Positions 37,504 to 45,954 of a stretch of 64,000 bases of DNA are shown piece after piece. Position 1 is the first letter of the stretch; the number at the start of each line of letters is the position of its first letter. The DNA is from Oceanimonas pelagia (GTDB lineage: Bacteria > Pseudomonadota > Gammaproteobacteria > Enterobacterales > Aeromonadaceae), in NCBI RefSeq assembly GCF_030849025.1, contig NZ_CP118224.1, positions 1,286,001 to 1,350,000 of the forward strand, in the 5' to 3' direction. Below the pieces are notes generated by a model. The model did not search any database, had not been told where the DNA came from, and was given only the letters and a program-made list of their open reading frames with translations. The position numbers and the translations under genes are program-made.

Positions 37504-39282
37504 ATGCAGCAGAACATGTTTGAGGGCGGCGACCCCATTCGCCAGTTTTTTCAGTGGAACGAGACCGTCTGGTCCGATCTGCAAAAGGCCAGTCTGGGTG
37601 ACAACCCGGTGACGCAGGCCCTTTCCCGGGTCAATGCCGAGGATCTGAACACCTTTTATGAAGTGGTGGCCAGCAATCCGGTGCGCCTGCTCGATATGCA
37701 GATGCAGTGGTGGCAGGGCCAGCTGGCCATTTGCCAGAACAGCATGGTGCGGGCGCTGGACCGCAGCGCCGAGAGCGTGATTGCCGATCCGCCCGGTGAC
37801 CGTCGCTTTCAGCACCAAAGCTGGAAGGAGGATCCCAACTTTGATTTTCTGCGCCAGTCCTACCTGCACTTCGCCAGTTCCCTGATGCAGACCCTGGAAG
37901 TGGTGGAAGGCCTGCCGGATCCGGTGCGCCAGCGGCTGATCTTCTTTTTCCGTCAGACCATCAATGCCCTGTCGCCCAGCAATTTCATCTGGAGCAATCC
38001 CGAGTTGCTGCATCGCACCCTGGAAGAGAAGGGCGCCAACCTGGTCAAGGGCATCCGCCTGTTTCAGGAGGACCTGGCCAACAGTGCCAATCTGCTGAAA
38101 ATCCGCATGACCCGCCAGTCCGCCTTTGAGCTGGGCAAGGATCTGGCCACTACCCCGGGTGAGGTGGTGTTTCGCAACGATGTGTTTGAGCTCATTCAGT
38201 ACGGCGCCAGCACCGAGCAGGTGCATCAGACGCCGCTGCTGGTGATCCCGCCCTTTATCAACAAGTTCTATATTCTGGATCTGCGCGAGCAGAATTCCCT
38301 GGTGCGCTGGCTTCGGGATCAGGGCCACACCGTGTTCCTGATGTCCTGGCGTAATCCGGGCAGAGAGCAGGCCAGCATCGGCTTTCAGGATCTGATTAAC
38401 GCCGGCACCATGGAGGCCATTCGGGTCATTGAGCGCATTACCGGCGAAAAGGAAGTCAACGCCATCGGCTACTGCATCGGTGGCACCCTGCTGGCCAGCA
38501 CCATGGCGCTGTACGCCGCCCGGCGCATGAAGCCGCGCGTGAAAAGCGCCACCTTCCTCACCACCCTGCTCGATTTCACTCAGCCGGGAGAGGTGGGGGT
38601 CTTTATCAACGAGCCCGTGGTCAGCGCCATGGAGCAGATGAACGACGCCCAGGGCTATTTCGATGGCCGCCAGATGGCGGTGACCTTCAGCCTGTTGCGG
38701 GAAAACAGCCTGTACTGGAACTACTACATCGACAATTACCTGAAGGGTGAAGAGCCGGCGGACTTCGACATTCTGTACTGGAACAGCGACAGCACCAACC
38801 TGAGCGCCACCTGCGCCAGCTTCCTGTTGCGGGATCTCTACCTCGACAACAAGCTCAGCAAGGGCGAGGTCAAGGTGGGCAACTTCGGGGTGGATCTGTC
38901 CAGGGTACAGACGCCGAGCTATTTTCTGTCGACCAGGGACGATCACATCGCCCTGTGGGATGCCACCTTCAAGGGCTCAAAGCTGCTGGGTGGCGACACC
39001 ACCCTGGTGCTGGGCGAATCGGGCCATGTGGCCGGGGTGGTCAATCCGCCCACCAAAAACAAGTACGGCTACTGGCTGAGCGATGCAGGTTTTGAGTCGC
39101 CAGAGCAGTGGCTGGCTTCGGCCAGGCGCGAAAGCGGCTCCTGGTGGCCCCACTGGCAACAGTGGGTTGCCCCTCACCTGGGCAAGCAGGTCGCCGCCCG
39201 GGCCATTGGTAACGCCGAGTGTCCGGGGCTGATGCCGGCCCCGGGCCGGTATGTGCAGCAGACCCTGCCCATAGCAGAATAA
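37504..39282 (+). CDS. phaC: Class I poly(3-hydroxyalkanoate) synthase PhaC
   Basis: PhaC polymerises (R)-3-hydroxyacyl-CoA into PHA at the granule surface. The 592-aa product has the lipase-like box GYCIGGT with nucleophile Cys324, Asp480 (DDHIALW) and His508 (GESGHVAGVV); the Asp and His positions equal those of the Cupriavidus enzyme. The variable N-terminal domain precedes an alpha/beta-hydrolase core. GGGAGGGAG lies just before the ATG. The gene order phaB-phaA-phaP-phaC is the Vibrio type, unlike the phaCAB order of Cupriavidus. A terminator follows. Confidence 0.97.
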   Translation: MQQNMFEGGDPIRQFFQWNETVWSDLQKASLGDNPVTQALSRVNAEDLNTFYEVVASNPVRLLDMQMQWWQGQLAICQNSMVRALDRSAESVIADPPGDRRFQHQSWKEDPNFDFLRQSYLHFASSLMQTLEVVEGLPDPVRQRLIFFFRQTINALSPSNFIWSNPELLHRTLEEKGANLVKGIRLFQEDLANSANLLKIRMTRQSAFELGKDLATTPGEVVFRNDVFELIQYGASTEQVHQTPLLVIPPFINKFYILDLREQNSLVRWLRDQGHTVFLMSWRNPGREQASIGFQDLINAGTMEAIRVIERITGEKEVNAIGYCIGGTLLASTMALYAARRMKPRVKSATFLTTLLDFTQPGEVGVFINEPVVSAMEQMNDAQGYFDGRQMAVTFSLLRENSLYWNYYIDNYLKGEEPADFDILYWNSDSTNLSATCASFLLRDLYLDNKLSKGEVKVGNFGVDLSRVQTPSYFLSTRDDHIALWDATFKGSKLLGGDTTLVLGESGHVAGVVNPPTKNKYGYWLSDAGFESPEQWLASARRESGSWWPHWQQWVAPHLGKQVAARAIGNAECPGLMPAPGRYVQQTLPIAE

Positions 39283-39287
39283 TAATC

Positions 39288-39310
39288 AGCCGCCTGCGGG
39301 CGGCTTTTTT
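39288..39310 (+). terminator. Rho-independent terminator of the pha operon
   Basis: A 7-bp stem AGCCGCC/GGCGGCT with TGCG loop and a T6 tract, 5 bp after the phaC stop. Confidence 0.92.
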
Positions 39311-39416
39311 GCTTTTGGGGGCAATATCGGGGCCGGCCTATTGAGCCTCGTGCCGGAATCATGGATCATGGTTGTTTGATCCCATCACACCATATTCCAG
39401 TTTTGAGGTGCATTGA

Positions 39417-41078
39417 ATGAGTCAGGCGGACCACAGTCCCAGCAATTTCATTCGTCAGATCATTGATGAAGATCTGGCCAGCGGCAAGCATCAGTCGGTG
39501 CAGACCCGCTTTCCTCCGGAGCCGAACGGCTACCTGCATATCGGCCACGCCAAGTCCATCTGCCTGAATTTCGGCATCGCCGAAGATTACCAGGGAAAAT
39601 GCAACCTGCGCTTTGACGACACCAACCCTGAAAAGGAAAGCGTGGAATACGTCGAGTCCATCAAGCGTGACGTACAATGGCTGGGCTTTCAATGGAGCGG
39701 TGACATTCATTACTCCTCCGACTATTTCGAGAAGCTGTATGGTTACGCCGTTGAGCTGATTGAAAAGGGGCTGGCCTATGTGGACGAGCTGACGCCCGAG
39801 CAGATCCGCGAATACCGTGGCACCCTGACCAGCCCGGGGCGCAACAGCCCTTACCGCGACCGGCCGGTGGAAGAAAACCTCGCCCTGTTCACCCGTATGC
39901 GCAACGGTGAGTTTGCCGAAGGCACCGCCTGCCTGCGCGCCAAAATCGACATGGCCTCGTCCTTTATGGTGATGCGGGATCCGGTGATCTACCGGGTGCG
40001 TTTTGCCCATCATCACCAGACCGGTGACCAGTGGTGCATCTATCCCATGTACGACTTCACCCACTGCATTTCCGATGCGCTGGAAGGCATTACCCACTCC
40101 CTGTGCACCCTGGAGTTCCAGGATAACCGCCGGCTCTACGACTGGGTGCTCGACAACATCAGTATCGACTGTCATCCGCGCCAGTACGAGTTTTCCCGGC
40201 TCAACCTGGAATACACCGTCATGTCCAAGCGCAAGCTCAACCAGCTGGTGGTGGACGGCCATGTGGAAGGCTGGAACGATCCGCGCATGCCCACCATTTC
40301 CGGCCTGCGCCGTCGCGGTTACACGCCGGCGGCCATTCGCGAGTTCTGCCGTCGCATCGGCGTAACCAAGCAGGACAACACGGTGGAAATGGGCATGCTG
40401 GAAGCCTGTATTCGGGATGATCTCAACGAAAACGCGCCCCGTGCCATGGCGGTGCTGCGGCCGGTGCGGCTGGTGATTGAAAACCTGCCCGAAGGACACG
40501 AGGAAATACTCAAGGCGCCGAATCATCCGAACAAGCCCGAGATGGGCGAACGTGAGCTGCCCTTTACCCGTGAGATCCTTATCGATCAGGAAGATTTCCG
40601 CGAGGAAGCCAACAAGAAATACAAGCGTCTGGTGCTGGGCAAGGAAGTGCGTCTGCGTAATGCCTATGTGATCAAGGCCGAACGGGTGGAGAAAGATGAG
40701 GCCGGTAACATCAGCACCATTTACTGCAGCTACGACCCCGACACCCTGGGCAAGGATCCGGCCGACGGCCGCAAGGTCAAGGGAGTGATCCACTGGGTGT
40801 CTGCCAGCCACGGTGTGCCGGCCGAAGTGCGCCTGTACGATCGTCTGTTCAGCGTGCCCAACCCGGGAGCGGCCGAGTCCTTTGAGGCGGCGCTGAACCC
40901 GGCCTCACTGCAGGTGCTGAGTCAGGCTGTGGTGGAGCCCTCGCTGGCGGCGGCGCAGGCGGAGCGCGCCTATCAGTTCGAGCGGGAAGGCTACTTCTGC
41001 CGCGACAGCGAGTCAGACGGCCTGGTGTTCAACCTCACCGTGGCCCTGCGCGATTCCTGGGGCAAGGAAGAGGCCTGA
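39417..41078 (+). CDS. glnS: Glutaminyl-tRNA synthetase
   Basis: GlnS charges tRNA-Gln. The 553-aa class I synthetase has the HIGH motif at residues 41-44 ([15 protein letters not shown]) and the KMSKS counterpart VMSKR near 268-272. The anticodon-binding beta-barrels follow. The length equals that of E. coli GlnS (554 aa). The ATG follows TTTTGAGGTGCATTGA. Gene order glnS-fur is shared with vibrios and related gammaproteobacteria. Confidence 0.98.
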   Translation: MSQADHSPSNFIRQIIDEDLASGKHQSVQTRFPPEPNGYLHIGHAKSICLNFGIAEDYQGKCNLRFDDTNPEKESVEYVESIKRDVQWLGFQWSGDIHYSSDYFEKLYGYAVELIEKGLAYVDELTPEQIREYRGTLTSPGRNSPYRDRPVEENLALFTRMRNGEFAEGTACLRAKIDMASSFMVMRDPVIYRVRFAHHHQTGDQWCIYPMYDFTHCISDALEGITHSLCTLEFQDNRRLYDWVLDNISIDCHPRQYEFSRLNLEYTVMSKRKLNQLVVDGHVEGWNDPRMPTISGLRRRGYTPAAIREFCRRIGVTKQDNTVEMGMLEACIRDDLNENAPRAMAVLRPVRLVIENLPEGHEEILKAPNHPNKPEMGERELPFTREILIDQEDFREEANKKYKRLVLGKEVRLRNAYVIKAERVEKDEAGNISTIYCSYDPDTLGKDPADGRKVKGVIHWVSASHGVPAEVRLYDRLFSVPNPGAAESFEAALNPASLQVLSQAVVEPSLAAAQAERAYQFEREGYFCRDSESDGLVFNLTVALRDSWGKEEA

Positions 41079-41117
41079 GCCTCACAGCCCGGGCTTGGCG
41101 CCCGGGTTGCTGAAACC

Positions 41118-41147
41118 AAAAAAGCCGCAGATGTCTGCGGCTTTTTT
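41118..41147. terminator. Bidirectional terminator between glnS and fur
   Basis: A 14-bp stem including A and T runs on both sides (AAAAAAGCCGCAGA with TCTGCGGCTTTTTT) serves both convergent genes. Confidence 0.92.
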
Positions 41148-41164
41148 ATTGGGTGGACAACGGT

Positions 41165-41596
41165 TTATTCGTCGTTATGGCTGCACTCGTCGTTGGTGCA
41201 GTGACCGTACAGATACAGGCTGTGGTTGGTCAGCTTGATATTGAACTGGGAGGCGATATCCCGCTGACGCTGCTCGATGACCTCGTCGTGGAACTCGATC
41301 ACCTTGCCGCAGTCGAGGCACACCAGGTGGTCGTGGTGCTCCTGGGTGGCCAGTTCAAACACCGACTTGCCGCCTTCAAAATGGTGGCGGGTCACGATGC
41401 CGGCATCGTCAAACTGGTTCAGTACCCGGTACACGGTGGCCAGGCCGATCTCCTCGCCCTGATCAATCAGCAGCTTGTACAGCTCTTCGGCACTGACATG
41501 CTGGGTTTCGGGTTGCTGCAACAGCTCCAGGATCTTGACCCGGGGAAGTGTGACCTTGAGTCCTGCTTTTTTCAGTGCTTGGTTGTTATCGGCCAT
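41165..41596 (-). CDS. fur: Ferric uptake regulator Fur
   Basis: Fur with Fe2+ represses iron-uptake genes. The 143-aa product has the winged-helix recognition segment EIGLATVYRVLNQFDDAGIVTRH, the metal-binding HHDH region, the zinc pair CLDC, and C-terminal cysteines in GHCTNDEC. The ATG at 41596 gives the usual MADNNQALKKAGLKVTLPR; an in-frame ATG six codons upstream is possible. A TTGACA that could be a -35 element is at 41631-41636 (minus). In E. coli fldA adjoins fur; here lpp and an L,D-transpeptidase gene lie between them. Confidence 0.97.
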   Translation of the reverse strand: MADNNQALKKAGLKVTLPRVKILELLQQPETQHVSAEELYKLLIDQGEEIGLATVYRVLNQFDDAGIVTRHHFEGGKSVFELATQEHHDHLVCLDCGKVIEFHDEVIEQRQRDIASQFNIKLTNHSLYLYGHCTNDECSHNDE

Positions 41597-41614
41597 AAAA
41601 TCAACGATTCGCAT

Positions 41615-42037
41615 TTCATTTGGGTATTGATGTCAATTTTGCGTCTTCCTGCCGCTAAAGGCAACCCGAATTCACTTTGAGCCCAAAAGGGCGTCATGGC
41701 CATTACCGTTGGAAGGGACGGTAACCACGAAACAAGCAGAGGATTTGTTTGAAGCATGATGGACTCGACGAAATCCGACGCTACGCGCCGGTGGGCGATG
41801 AGTAATTTTTTGCGTTTGATATTATGATGGTGAATGAAAAGCGTGCTGTGCTGCCCCTATATGAAGTAAAAACCCAGGCTGGGTAAAAAAGCAGCAAACA
41901 GACGCTAAATCATGGCGTTAAGCAAAAATTCCTAATGTCATGGTCTATAAAATAATTTGCGGTGAGTAGGGAACTTCGTTCATACTTAGCTCGCCAATGT
42001 GGTCTTTTTGACTCCCATTTAAAACAAGGAGCAGGTA
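41615..42037. promoter_or_regulatory. Divergent control region of fur and lpp
   Basis: This 420-bp stretch has no gene. It contains an imperfect hairpin (TTACCGT/ACGGTAA, 41703-41724). A possible lpp promoter has TTGCGG, a 17-bp spacer and TCATAC, at about 41957-41985; the match is modest. No clear Fur box was found. The lpp ribosome site (AAGGAGCAGG) is at its right end. Confidence 0.4.
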
Positions 42038-42280
42038 ATGCGTAATAAAATGATGATGGTTGGTGGTGTTGTTGGTGCCCTGATGCTGGCCGGTTGTAGC
42101 TCCACTACCGCTCTGGAAGAGAAACTGGACAGCCTGGCTCAGGACGTTCAGGCCGTTCAGCAAGGTCAGCAATCCAACGCTGCCAAGATCGACCGTCTGG
42201 CTGCCGACGTTGCCGAAGCTCGCGCTTCTGCCGACCGCGCCAACTCTCGCCTGGACCAGATGGGCCGTTACACCAAGTAA
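42038..42280 (+). CDS. lpp: Major outer-membrane lipoprotein Lpp (Braun type)
   Basis: Lpp tethers the outer membrane to peptidoglycan. The 80-aa product has a signal peptide ending in the lipobox LAGC (mature Cys20), then a heptad coiled coil (LDSLAQDVQAVQ...KIDRLAADVAEA). It ends in RYTK, whose C-terminal lysine is the usual attachment point to the cell wall. Sequence and length match enteric Lpp (78 aa). A strong ribosome site and terminator fit a highly expressed gene. The convergent neighbour encodes an L,D-transpeptidase, the type of enzyme that makes this bond. Confidence 0.95.
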   Translation: MRNKMMMVGGVVGALMLAGCSSTTALEEKLDSLAQDVQAVQQGQQSNAAKIDRLAADVAEARASADRANSRLDQMGRYTK

Positions 42281-42300
42281 TCGCCTCTCTTCCAAAATTA

Positions 42301-42330
42301 AAAGGCCTGACGAAAGTCAGGCCTTTTTTT
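42301..42330 (+). terminator. Rho-independent terminator of lpp
   Basis: An 11-bp perfect stem (AAAGGCCTGAC with GTCAGGCCTTT), GAAA tetraloop and T7 tract. Confidence 0.95.
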
Positions 42331-42387
42331 ATATCTAAAACGACGTTTAAAAAATGGAGGGCGGCCCGCAGGCTCGCCCCCATGCTC

Positions 42388-43296
42388 TCAGTAGTAGGTC
42401 TGGCCCACCAGTTGCGGCGTTGCCTGTTGCTGGCTGATGATGCGCTCCAGGGTGCTTCTGTCGAGGCCGTTCTGCAGCAGCGGCTCCAGCTGGCTCATGT
42501 CGATGGGGCGGGTATCCACCTGGCCTTCCGCGGTCAGCGGCTCGTGAGACTCCACAAAGGTCTGGCCATAGGCGTCCGTGCTGACCTTCAGCGACTGGTT
42601 GACGATCTGCACTCGCGTGCCCTTGTCGACCTGGGCGAACAGCCACTCCACGTGCTCCGGATACATGCGAATGCAGCCGGCGCTGGAGCGCAGGCCCACG
42701 TCCAGCGGATCATTGGTGCCGTGGATCAGGTATTCACCACTGCCGTAGGCCAGGCGCATGGCGTACTTACCCAGGGGGTTGTCGGGGCCGGCCGGCACTA
42801 CCGCCGGCAGGGGGATGCCCTTGGCGGCATATTCCCGCCGAGTGTTGGCGGTGGGGGTCCAGGTGGGGTTTTTCCGCATCTGGGAAATGGAGGTCACCAT
42901 TTCGGGCGTGGCCCGGCCTACCCGGCCGATGCCGATGGGAAAAACATAAACTTCATCGCCACTTTCCGGGTAGTAATACAGTCGCAGCTCCGCCAGGTTG
43001 ATGACAATGCCTTGGGTTTCGGCCCGGGGCAGCAGCATCTGGTTCGGGATCACCACCCGGTCTCCCGGACGCAGCAGCAGCAGATCCCGCTCCGGATTGG
43101 CGGCCATGATCAGAATGGGGCTGACGCCGTAATAACGGGCCAGGCCGGCCAGGGTGTCGCCATCCTGGGCGGTGTGCACAAGAATTTGTCCTACCGGCTG
43201 GCCCCGGTCCTCGGGCAGGGGCAGGGGGCGCACCGAGGCTTCGGCCAGGGACACCGGCAGCAGCAGGCTCAGCAGTATGGCGCTTAACAGTTTCAT
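42388..43296 (-). CDS. L,D-transpeptidase with LysM domain (ErfK/YbiS/YcfS/YnhG type)
   Basis: Enzymes of this family cross-link Lpp to meso-diaminopimelate in peptidoglycan, or form 3-3 cross-links. The 302-aa protein has a signal peptide (about residues 1-20), a LysM-like wall-binding segment (39-84) and a YkuD catalytic domain. The HGTNDPLDVGLRSSAGCIRM motif carries His192 and nucleophile Cys208. It is convergent with lpp, 107 bp away, which supports a role in Lpp attachment rather than only 3-3 linking. A terminator precedes it from the fldA side. Confidence 0.94.
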   Translation of the reverse strand: MKLLSAILLSLLLPVSLAEASVRPLPLPEDRGQPVGQILVHTAQDGDTLAGLARYYGVSPILIMAANPERDLLLLRPGDRVVIPNQMLLPRAETQGIVINLAELRLYYYPESGDEVYVFPIGIGRVGRATPEMVTSISQMRKNPTWTPTANTRREYAAKGIPLPAVVPAGPDNPLGKYAMRLAYGSGEYLIHGTNDPLDVGLRSSAGCIRMYPEHVEWLFAQVDKGTRVQIVNQSLKVSTDAYGQTFVESHEPLTAEGQVDTRPIDMSQLEPLLQNGLDRSTLERIISQQQATPQLVGQTYY

Positions 43297-43346
43297 TGCT
43301 TGGTTCTCTCACTTCGGTTGAAGCCGGGATCATACCCTTGCTGTAC

Positions 43347-43374
43347 AAAAAAGGGATGCGCCCGGCGCATCCCC
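43347..43374 (-). terminator. Rho-independent terminator of fldA (minus strand)
   Basis: A GGGATGCGCC/GGCGCATCCC palindrome (43353-43373) is followed on the minus strand by a T6 tract (A run at 43347-43352), about 20 bp after the fldA stop. Confidence 0.85.
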
Positions 43375-43394
43375 TAAAGACCCGGTTTGTCGCG

Positions 43395-43922
43395 TTATGC
43401 TTCCAGCTCTTTCAGACACATTTCTTCATAAATCTGCTTGCACCAGGCTTTCACCCTGTCCTGGGTCAGCTCGGGCTGGCGATCCTCGTCGATGCCCAGT
43501 CCCACAAAGTGGGCATCGTCCACCAGGGCGCGGGACGCTTCAAAATCGTAACCCTCGGTGGGCCAGTGACCGATGATAATGGCGCCCCTGGGCTCGATGA
43601 TGTCTTTCAGGGTGCCCATGGCGTCGAGGAAGTACTCGGCATAGTCTTCCTGGTCGCCGCAGCCAAAAATGGCAACCAGCTTGTCGTTGAAATCGATTTG
43701 CTCCAGCTCGGGAAAGAAATCGTCCCAGTCGGCCTGGGATTCACCGTAATACCAGGTGGGAATGCCCAGCAGCAGCAGATCGAAACCGGCGATGTCTTCC
43801 TTGGTGCTTTTGGCAATATCATGAACCTCGACCAGATGCTTGCCCAGCTCTTTCTGGATCATCTTGGCCACGGCTTCGGTATTGCCGGTATCACTTCCAA
43901 AAAACAGACCTACACTTGCCAT
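43395..43922 (-). CDS. fldA: Flavodoxin FldA
   Basis: FldA is a low-potential FMN electron carrier for radical-SAM and other reductive enzymes. The 175-aa product (E. coli 176) has the phosphate-binding loop GSDTGNTE (9-16), the flavin-stacking region TWYYGESQADWDD and the second loop FGCGDQEDYAEYF. The N-terminus MASVGLFFGS is typical. It is downstream of ybfE, as in E. coli, where order is ybfE-fldA-fur. Confidence 0.97.
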   Translation of the reverse strand: MASVGLFFGSDTGNTEAVAKMIQKELGKHLVEVHDIAKSTKEDIAGFDLLLLGIPTWYYGESQADWDDFFPELEQIDFNDKLVAIFGCGDQEDYAEYFLDAMGTLKDIIEPRGAIIIGHWPTEGYDFEASRALVDDAHFVGLGIDEDRQPELTQDRVKAWCKQIYEEMCLKELEA

Positions 43923-43966
43923 AATTATGCCGTACCTGTTGAGAATGGTGTTATCGAAACCTGGCC

Positions 43967-44251
43967 CTAGTCCTTACCCTGCGTCGCCAGTTGCTGCAAC
44001 AGCAGGGCATGGATCAGCTCGGCTCGGCTGAGCCGGCGTTCATTGGCCAGAACATTGAGTTTGCTGAACAGTTGTTCATCTACCTTCAGCTCAATGCGCC
44101 GAAGACCGCGTTCGCGGTCCCGCTTGAGCTGATTGCGCTTGTTGAGCTTGAGCTGAACCTGCCGGGGCAGGGGATTGGTTTTGGGTCTGCCGGGCCGACG
44201 GTCGTCGGCGAACAGGTCCAGCGTGGTTCTGTCTGCTTCTTGCTTGGCCAT
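43967..44251 (-). CDS. ybfE: YbfE family protein (ribbon-helix-helix-like, LexA-regulated in E. coli)
   Basis: The 94-aa product matches YbfE: MAKQEADRTTLDLFADDRRPGRPKTNPL, KRNQLKRDRERGLRRIELKVDEQ and a C-terminal LSRAELIHALLLQQLA. The last part looks like a ribbon-helix-helix DNA-binding fold. E. coli ybfE is in the LexA regulon; no CTGT-N8-ACAG box was found here. It starts 3 bp after the DUF2788 gene and precedes fldA. Function unknown. Confidence 0.9.
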   Translation of the reverse strand: MAKQEADRTTLDLFADDRRPGRPKTNPLPRQVQLKLNKRNQLKRDRERGLRRIELKVDEQLFSKLNVLANERRLSRAELIHALLLQQLATQGKD

Positions 44252-44254
44252 GGA

Positions 44255-44476
44255 TCAGCCCAGACCACCGCTTTCCCAGGCCGCCTCGATAATGCCCTTG
44301 GCGATAAAGCCGGCACAGCCGAGAAACAGCACCAGCCACACCACAAAGCGACCAAATTTGGGCACGTTACCGCGCTTGAGCACATCCTGAATGGCCAGCC
44401 CGATCAGCAGAAAAATGGCCACGAAAAACAGCTTCAGCCCCAGGCTTTCCAGCAGCTCGATTTGATCCAATGACAT
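44255..44476 (-). CDS. DUF2788 family small membrane protein
   Basis: The 73-aa protein has two hydrophobic helices (about residues 12-33 and 42-62) separated by a short basic loop (LKRGNVPKFGR), giving a hairpin in the inner membrane. Members of DUF2788 are found between ybfF and ybfE in vibrios and relatives, as here. Function is not known. A promoter with TATAGT lies upstream. Confidence 0.82.
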   Translation of the reverse strand: MSLDQIELLESLGLKLFFVAIFLLIGLAIQDVLKRGNVPKFGRFVVWLVLFLGCAGFIAKGIIEAAWESGGLG

Positions 44477-44506
44477 TATGTTGACCGACCGTTAAGAATG
44501 GGCGCC

Positions 44507-44536
44507 ACTATAGCATAAAGCGCCAAAGCCTGTTAA
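44507..44536 (-). promoter_or_regulatory. Promoter for the DUF2788-ybfE-fldA genes
   Basis: On the minus strand: -35 TTAACA (44531-44536), 18-bp spacer, -10 TATAGT (44507-44512). The -35 overlaps the ybfF stop. Confidence 0.6.
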
Positions 44537-45297
44537 CTGACTGAGCGCAGGAAATCCTCCACCAGGCGGTTGAATGCCTGCGGTTTTTCCGCGTGCAGCC
44601 AGTGCCCGGCACCCTGTATGACGCGGGCGCGGGCGTGAGGAAACTGGGTCAGCACTTCGGGCTGATGCGCGGGCAGCAGATAATCGGACTCGCTGCCCTT
44701 GATAAACAGCACCGGACCTTCAAAGGGTGCGGGCAGGCCGGGCCAGCCCATGATGTGGTCGTAGGCAGCGCGCAGGGCCGGCACATTAAAGCGCCAGTTG
44801 GCCTCGCCGGGCACAAAGGACTTGAGCAGAAACTGGCGCACGCCGGCGATGGCAACATGTTCGGCGAGCACGGCGTCGGCGTCCTGGCGGTGATGGCAGC
44901 CGGCGTCGATCACCGCCTGCAGCCCGGCGAACACGTTTTGGTGGCGGGCCTCGCGGTAGGCCACCGGCGCCATGTCGGCCACCACCAGGGCACGCACCCG
45001 TTCGGGGGCCAGGCCGGCGGCCATCATCACCGCCTTGCCACCCATGGAATGGCCGACCAGGACGGGTCTGTCCAGTTGCAGCCGTTCACTCAGCTCGAGA
45101 ATGTCTTCGGCCATGGCGGCGTAGGTCATTTGCTGGCTGCGGGGAGACTGGCCGTGGTTGCGCAGATCCACGGTGATGACATCAAAGTGTTCGGCGAGGG
45201 CGCGGTTCAGGCCATTGAGGTTATCCAGGCTGCCAAACAGGCCGTGCACCAGCATGACCGGCACGCCCTGGCCCTGACGGCGATAGTTGAGTTGCAT
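44533..45297 (-). CDS. ybfF: Alpha/beta-hydrolase esterase YbfF
   Basis: The 254-aa product (E. coli YbfF also 254) has VHGLFGSLDNL with the oxyanion region, the nucleophile elbow GHSMGGK, and the catalytic histidine in GAGHWLHAEKP. YbfF hydrolyses acyl-CoA and short-chain esters in vitro; its physiological substrate is not settled. The start is placed at MQLNYRRQG by comparison with E. coli; an ATG 11 codons upstream (45330) is possible, and neither has a strong ribosome site. It is divergent from seqA, as in E. coli. Confidence 0.93.
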   Translation of the reverse strand: MQLNYRRQGQGVPVMLVHGLFGSLDNLNGLNRALAEHFDVITVDLRNHGQSPRSQQMTYAAMAEDILELSERLQLDRPVLVGHSMGGKAVMMAAGLAPERVRALVVADMAPVAYREARHQNVFAGLQAVIDAGCHHRQDADAVLAEHVAIAGVRQFLLKSFVPGEANWRFNVPALRAAYDHIMGWPGLPAPFEGPVLFIKGSESDYLLPAHQPEVLTQFPHARARVIQGAGHWLHAEKPQAFNRLVEDFLRSVS

Positions 45298-45364
45298 GAC
45301 ATCATGTTTTGATTGAAGGACAAGGGTCATATTGTTGCCCGGGTCACTCCCGGGCGCAACCCGC

Positions 45365-45393
45365 TTGGGCCGGACCCCGGCTCCATGTATAAT
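45365..45393 (+). promoter_or_regulatory. Promoter of seqA-pgm
   Basis: -35 TTGGGC (45365-45370), a 17-bp spacer, and a perfect -10 TATAAT (45388-45393). It lies 26 bp before the seqA start. Confidence 0.75.
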
Positions 45394-45418
45394 CGCCCAC
45401 TCTTCACTGGGAGTGGAT

Positions 45419-45931
45419 ATGCCAGAAAAAATGATGAAAACCATAGAGGTGGATGAAGAGCTTTACCGTTATATCGCCAGCAATACCCGGCATATCGGTG
45501 AAAGTGCCTCGGACATATTGCGCCGTCTGCTGAATCTGGAAAACAAGGCCGACGCCGACCCCAGGCCGGTTGCCGCACCTGCCGTCACCCAGGGTGAGGG
45601 CGTGCGTCACATGCTGGCCTCCGGGGTTCTGGCGGCGCAGGATTCCGCCATTGAACGCTTTATGACCATACTGGCGGTGCTGTACCGGGAAAATCCGGCC
45701 GCCTTTGCCCAGGCTTCCGACATCAAGGGCCGCAAGCGCATTTACTTTGCCGACTCCGAGGCCGCCCTGCTGGCGGCGGGCAACACCACCAAGCCCCGAG
45801 CCATCGAGGGCAGCCCCTACTGGGTGATCACCAATACCAATACCGGCCGCAAGCGCAACATAGTGGCGCAGCTGATGGCCGCCATGGGCTATGCCCACGG
45901 GCTGATCGAGCGGGTCAGCCAGAGTATCTGA
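45419..45931 (+). CDS. seqA: Negative modulator of replication initiation SeqA
   Basis: SeqA binds hemimethylated GATC sites after replication and delays re-initiation, so this genome should also have Dam methylase. The 170-aa product has the N-terminal oligomerisation part (MKTIEVDEELYRYIASNTRHIGESASDILRRLL) and the C-terminal DNA-binding part with PYWVITNTNTGRKR. The linker is shorter than in E. coli (181 aa). The first ATG has GGGAG 5 bp upstream; family comparison would also allow a start 4-5 codons later. pgm follows 23 bp downstream, as in E. coli. Confidence 0.96.
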   Translation: MPEKMMKTIEVDEELYRYIASNTRHIGESASDILRRLLNLENKADADPRPVAAPAVTQGEGVRHMLASGVLAAQDSAIERFMTILAVLYRENPAAFAQASDIKGRKRIYFADSEAALLAAGNTTKPRAIEGSPYWVITNTNTGRKRNIVAQLMAAMGYAHGLIERVSQSI

Positions 45932-45954
45932 TGACGTCAAGGACCGAATAACAC

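Noticed and set aside
41615..42037. Fur box in the fur-lpp intergenic region
   Set aside because: No stretch close to GATAATGATAATCATTATC was found.
44507..44560. Possible LexA (SOS) box near the DUF2788-ybfE promoter
   Set aside because: CTGT and ACAG elements are present but not in the CTGT-N8-ACAG arrangement.
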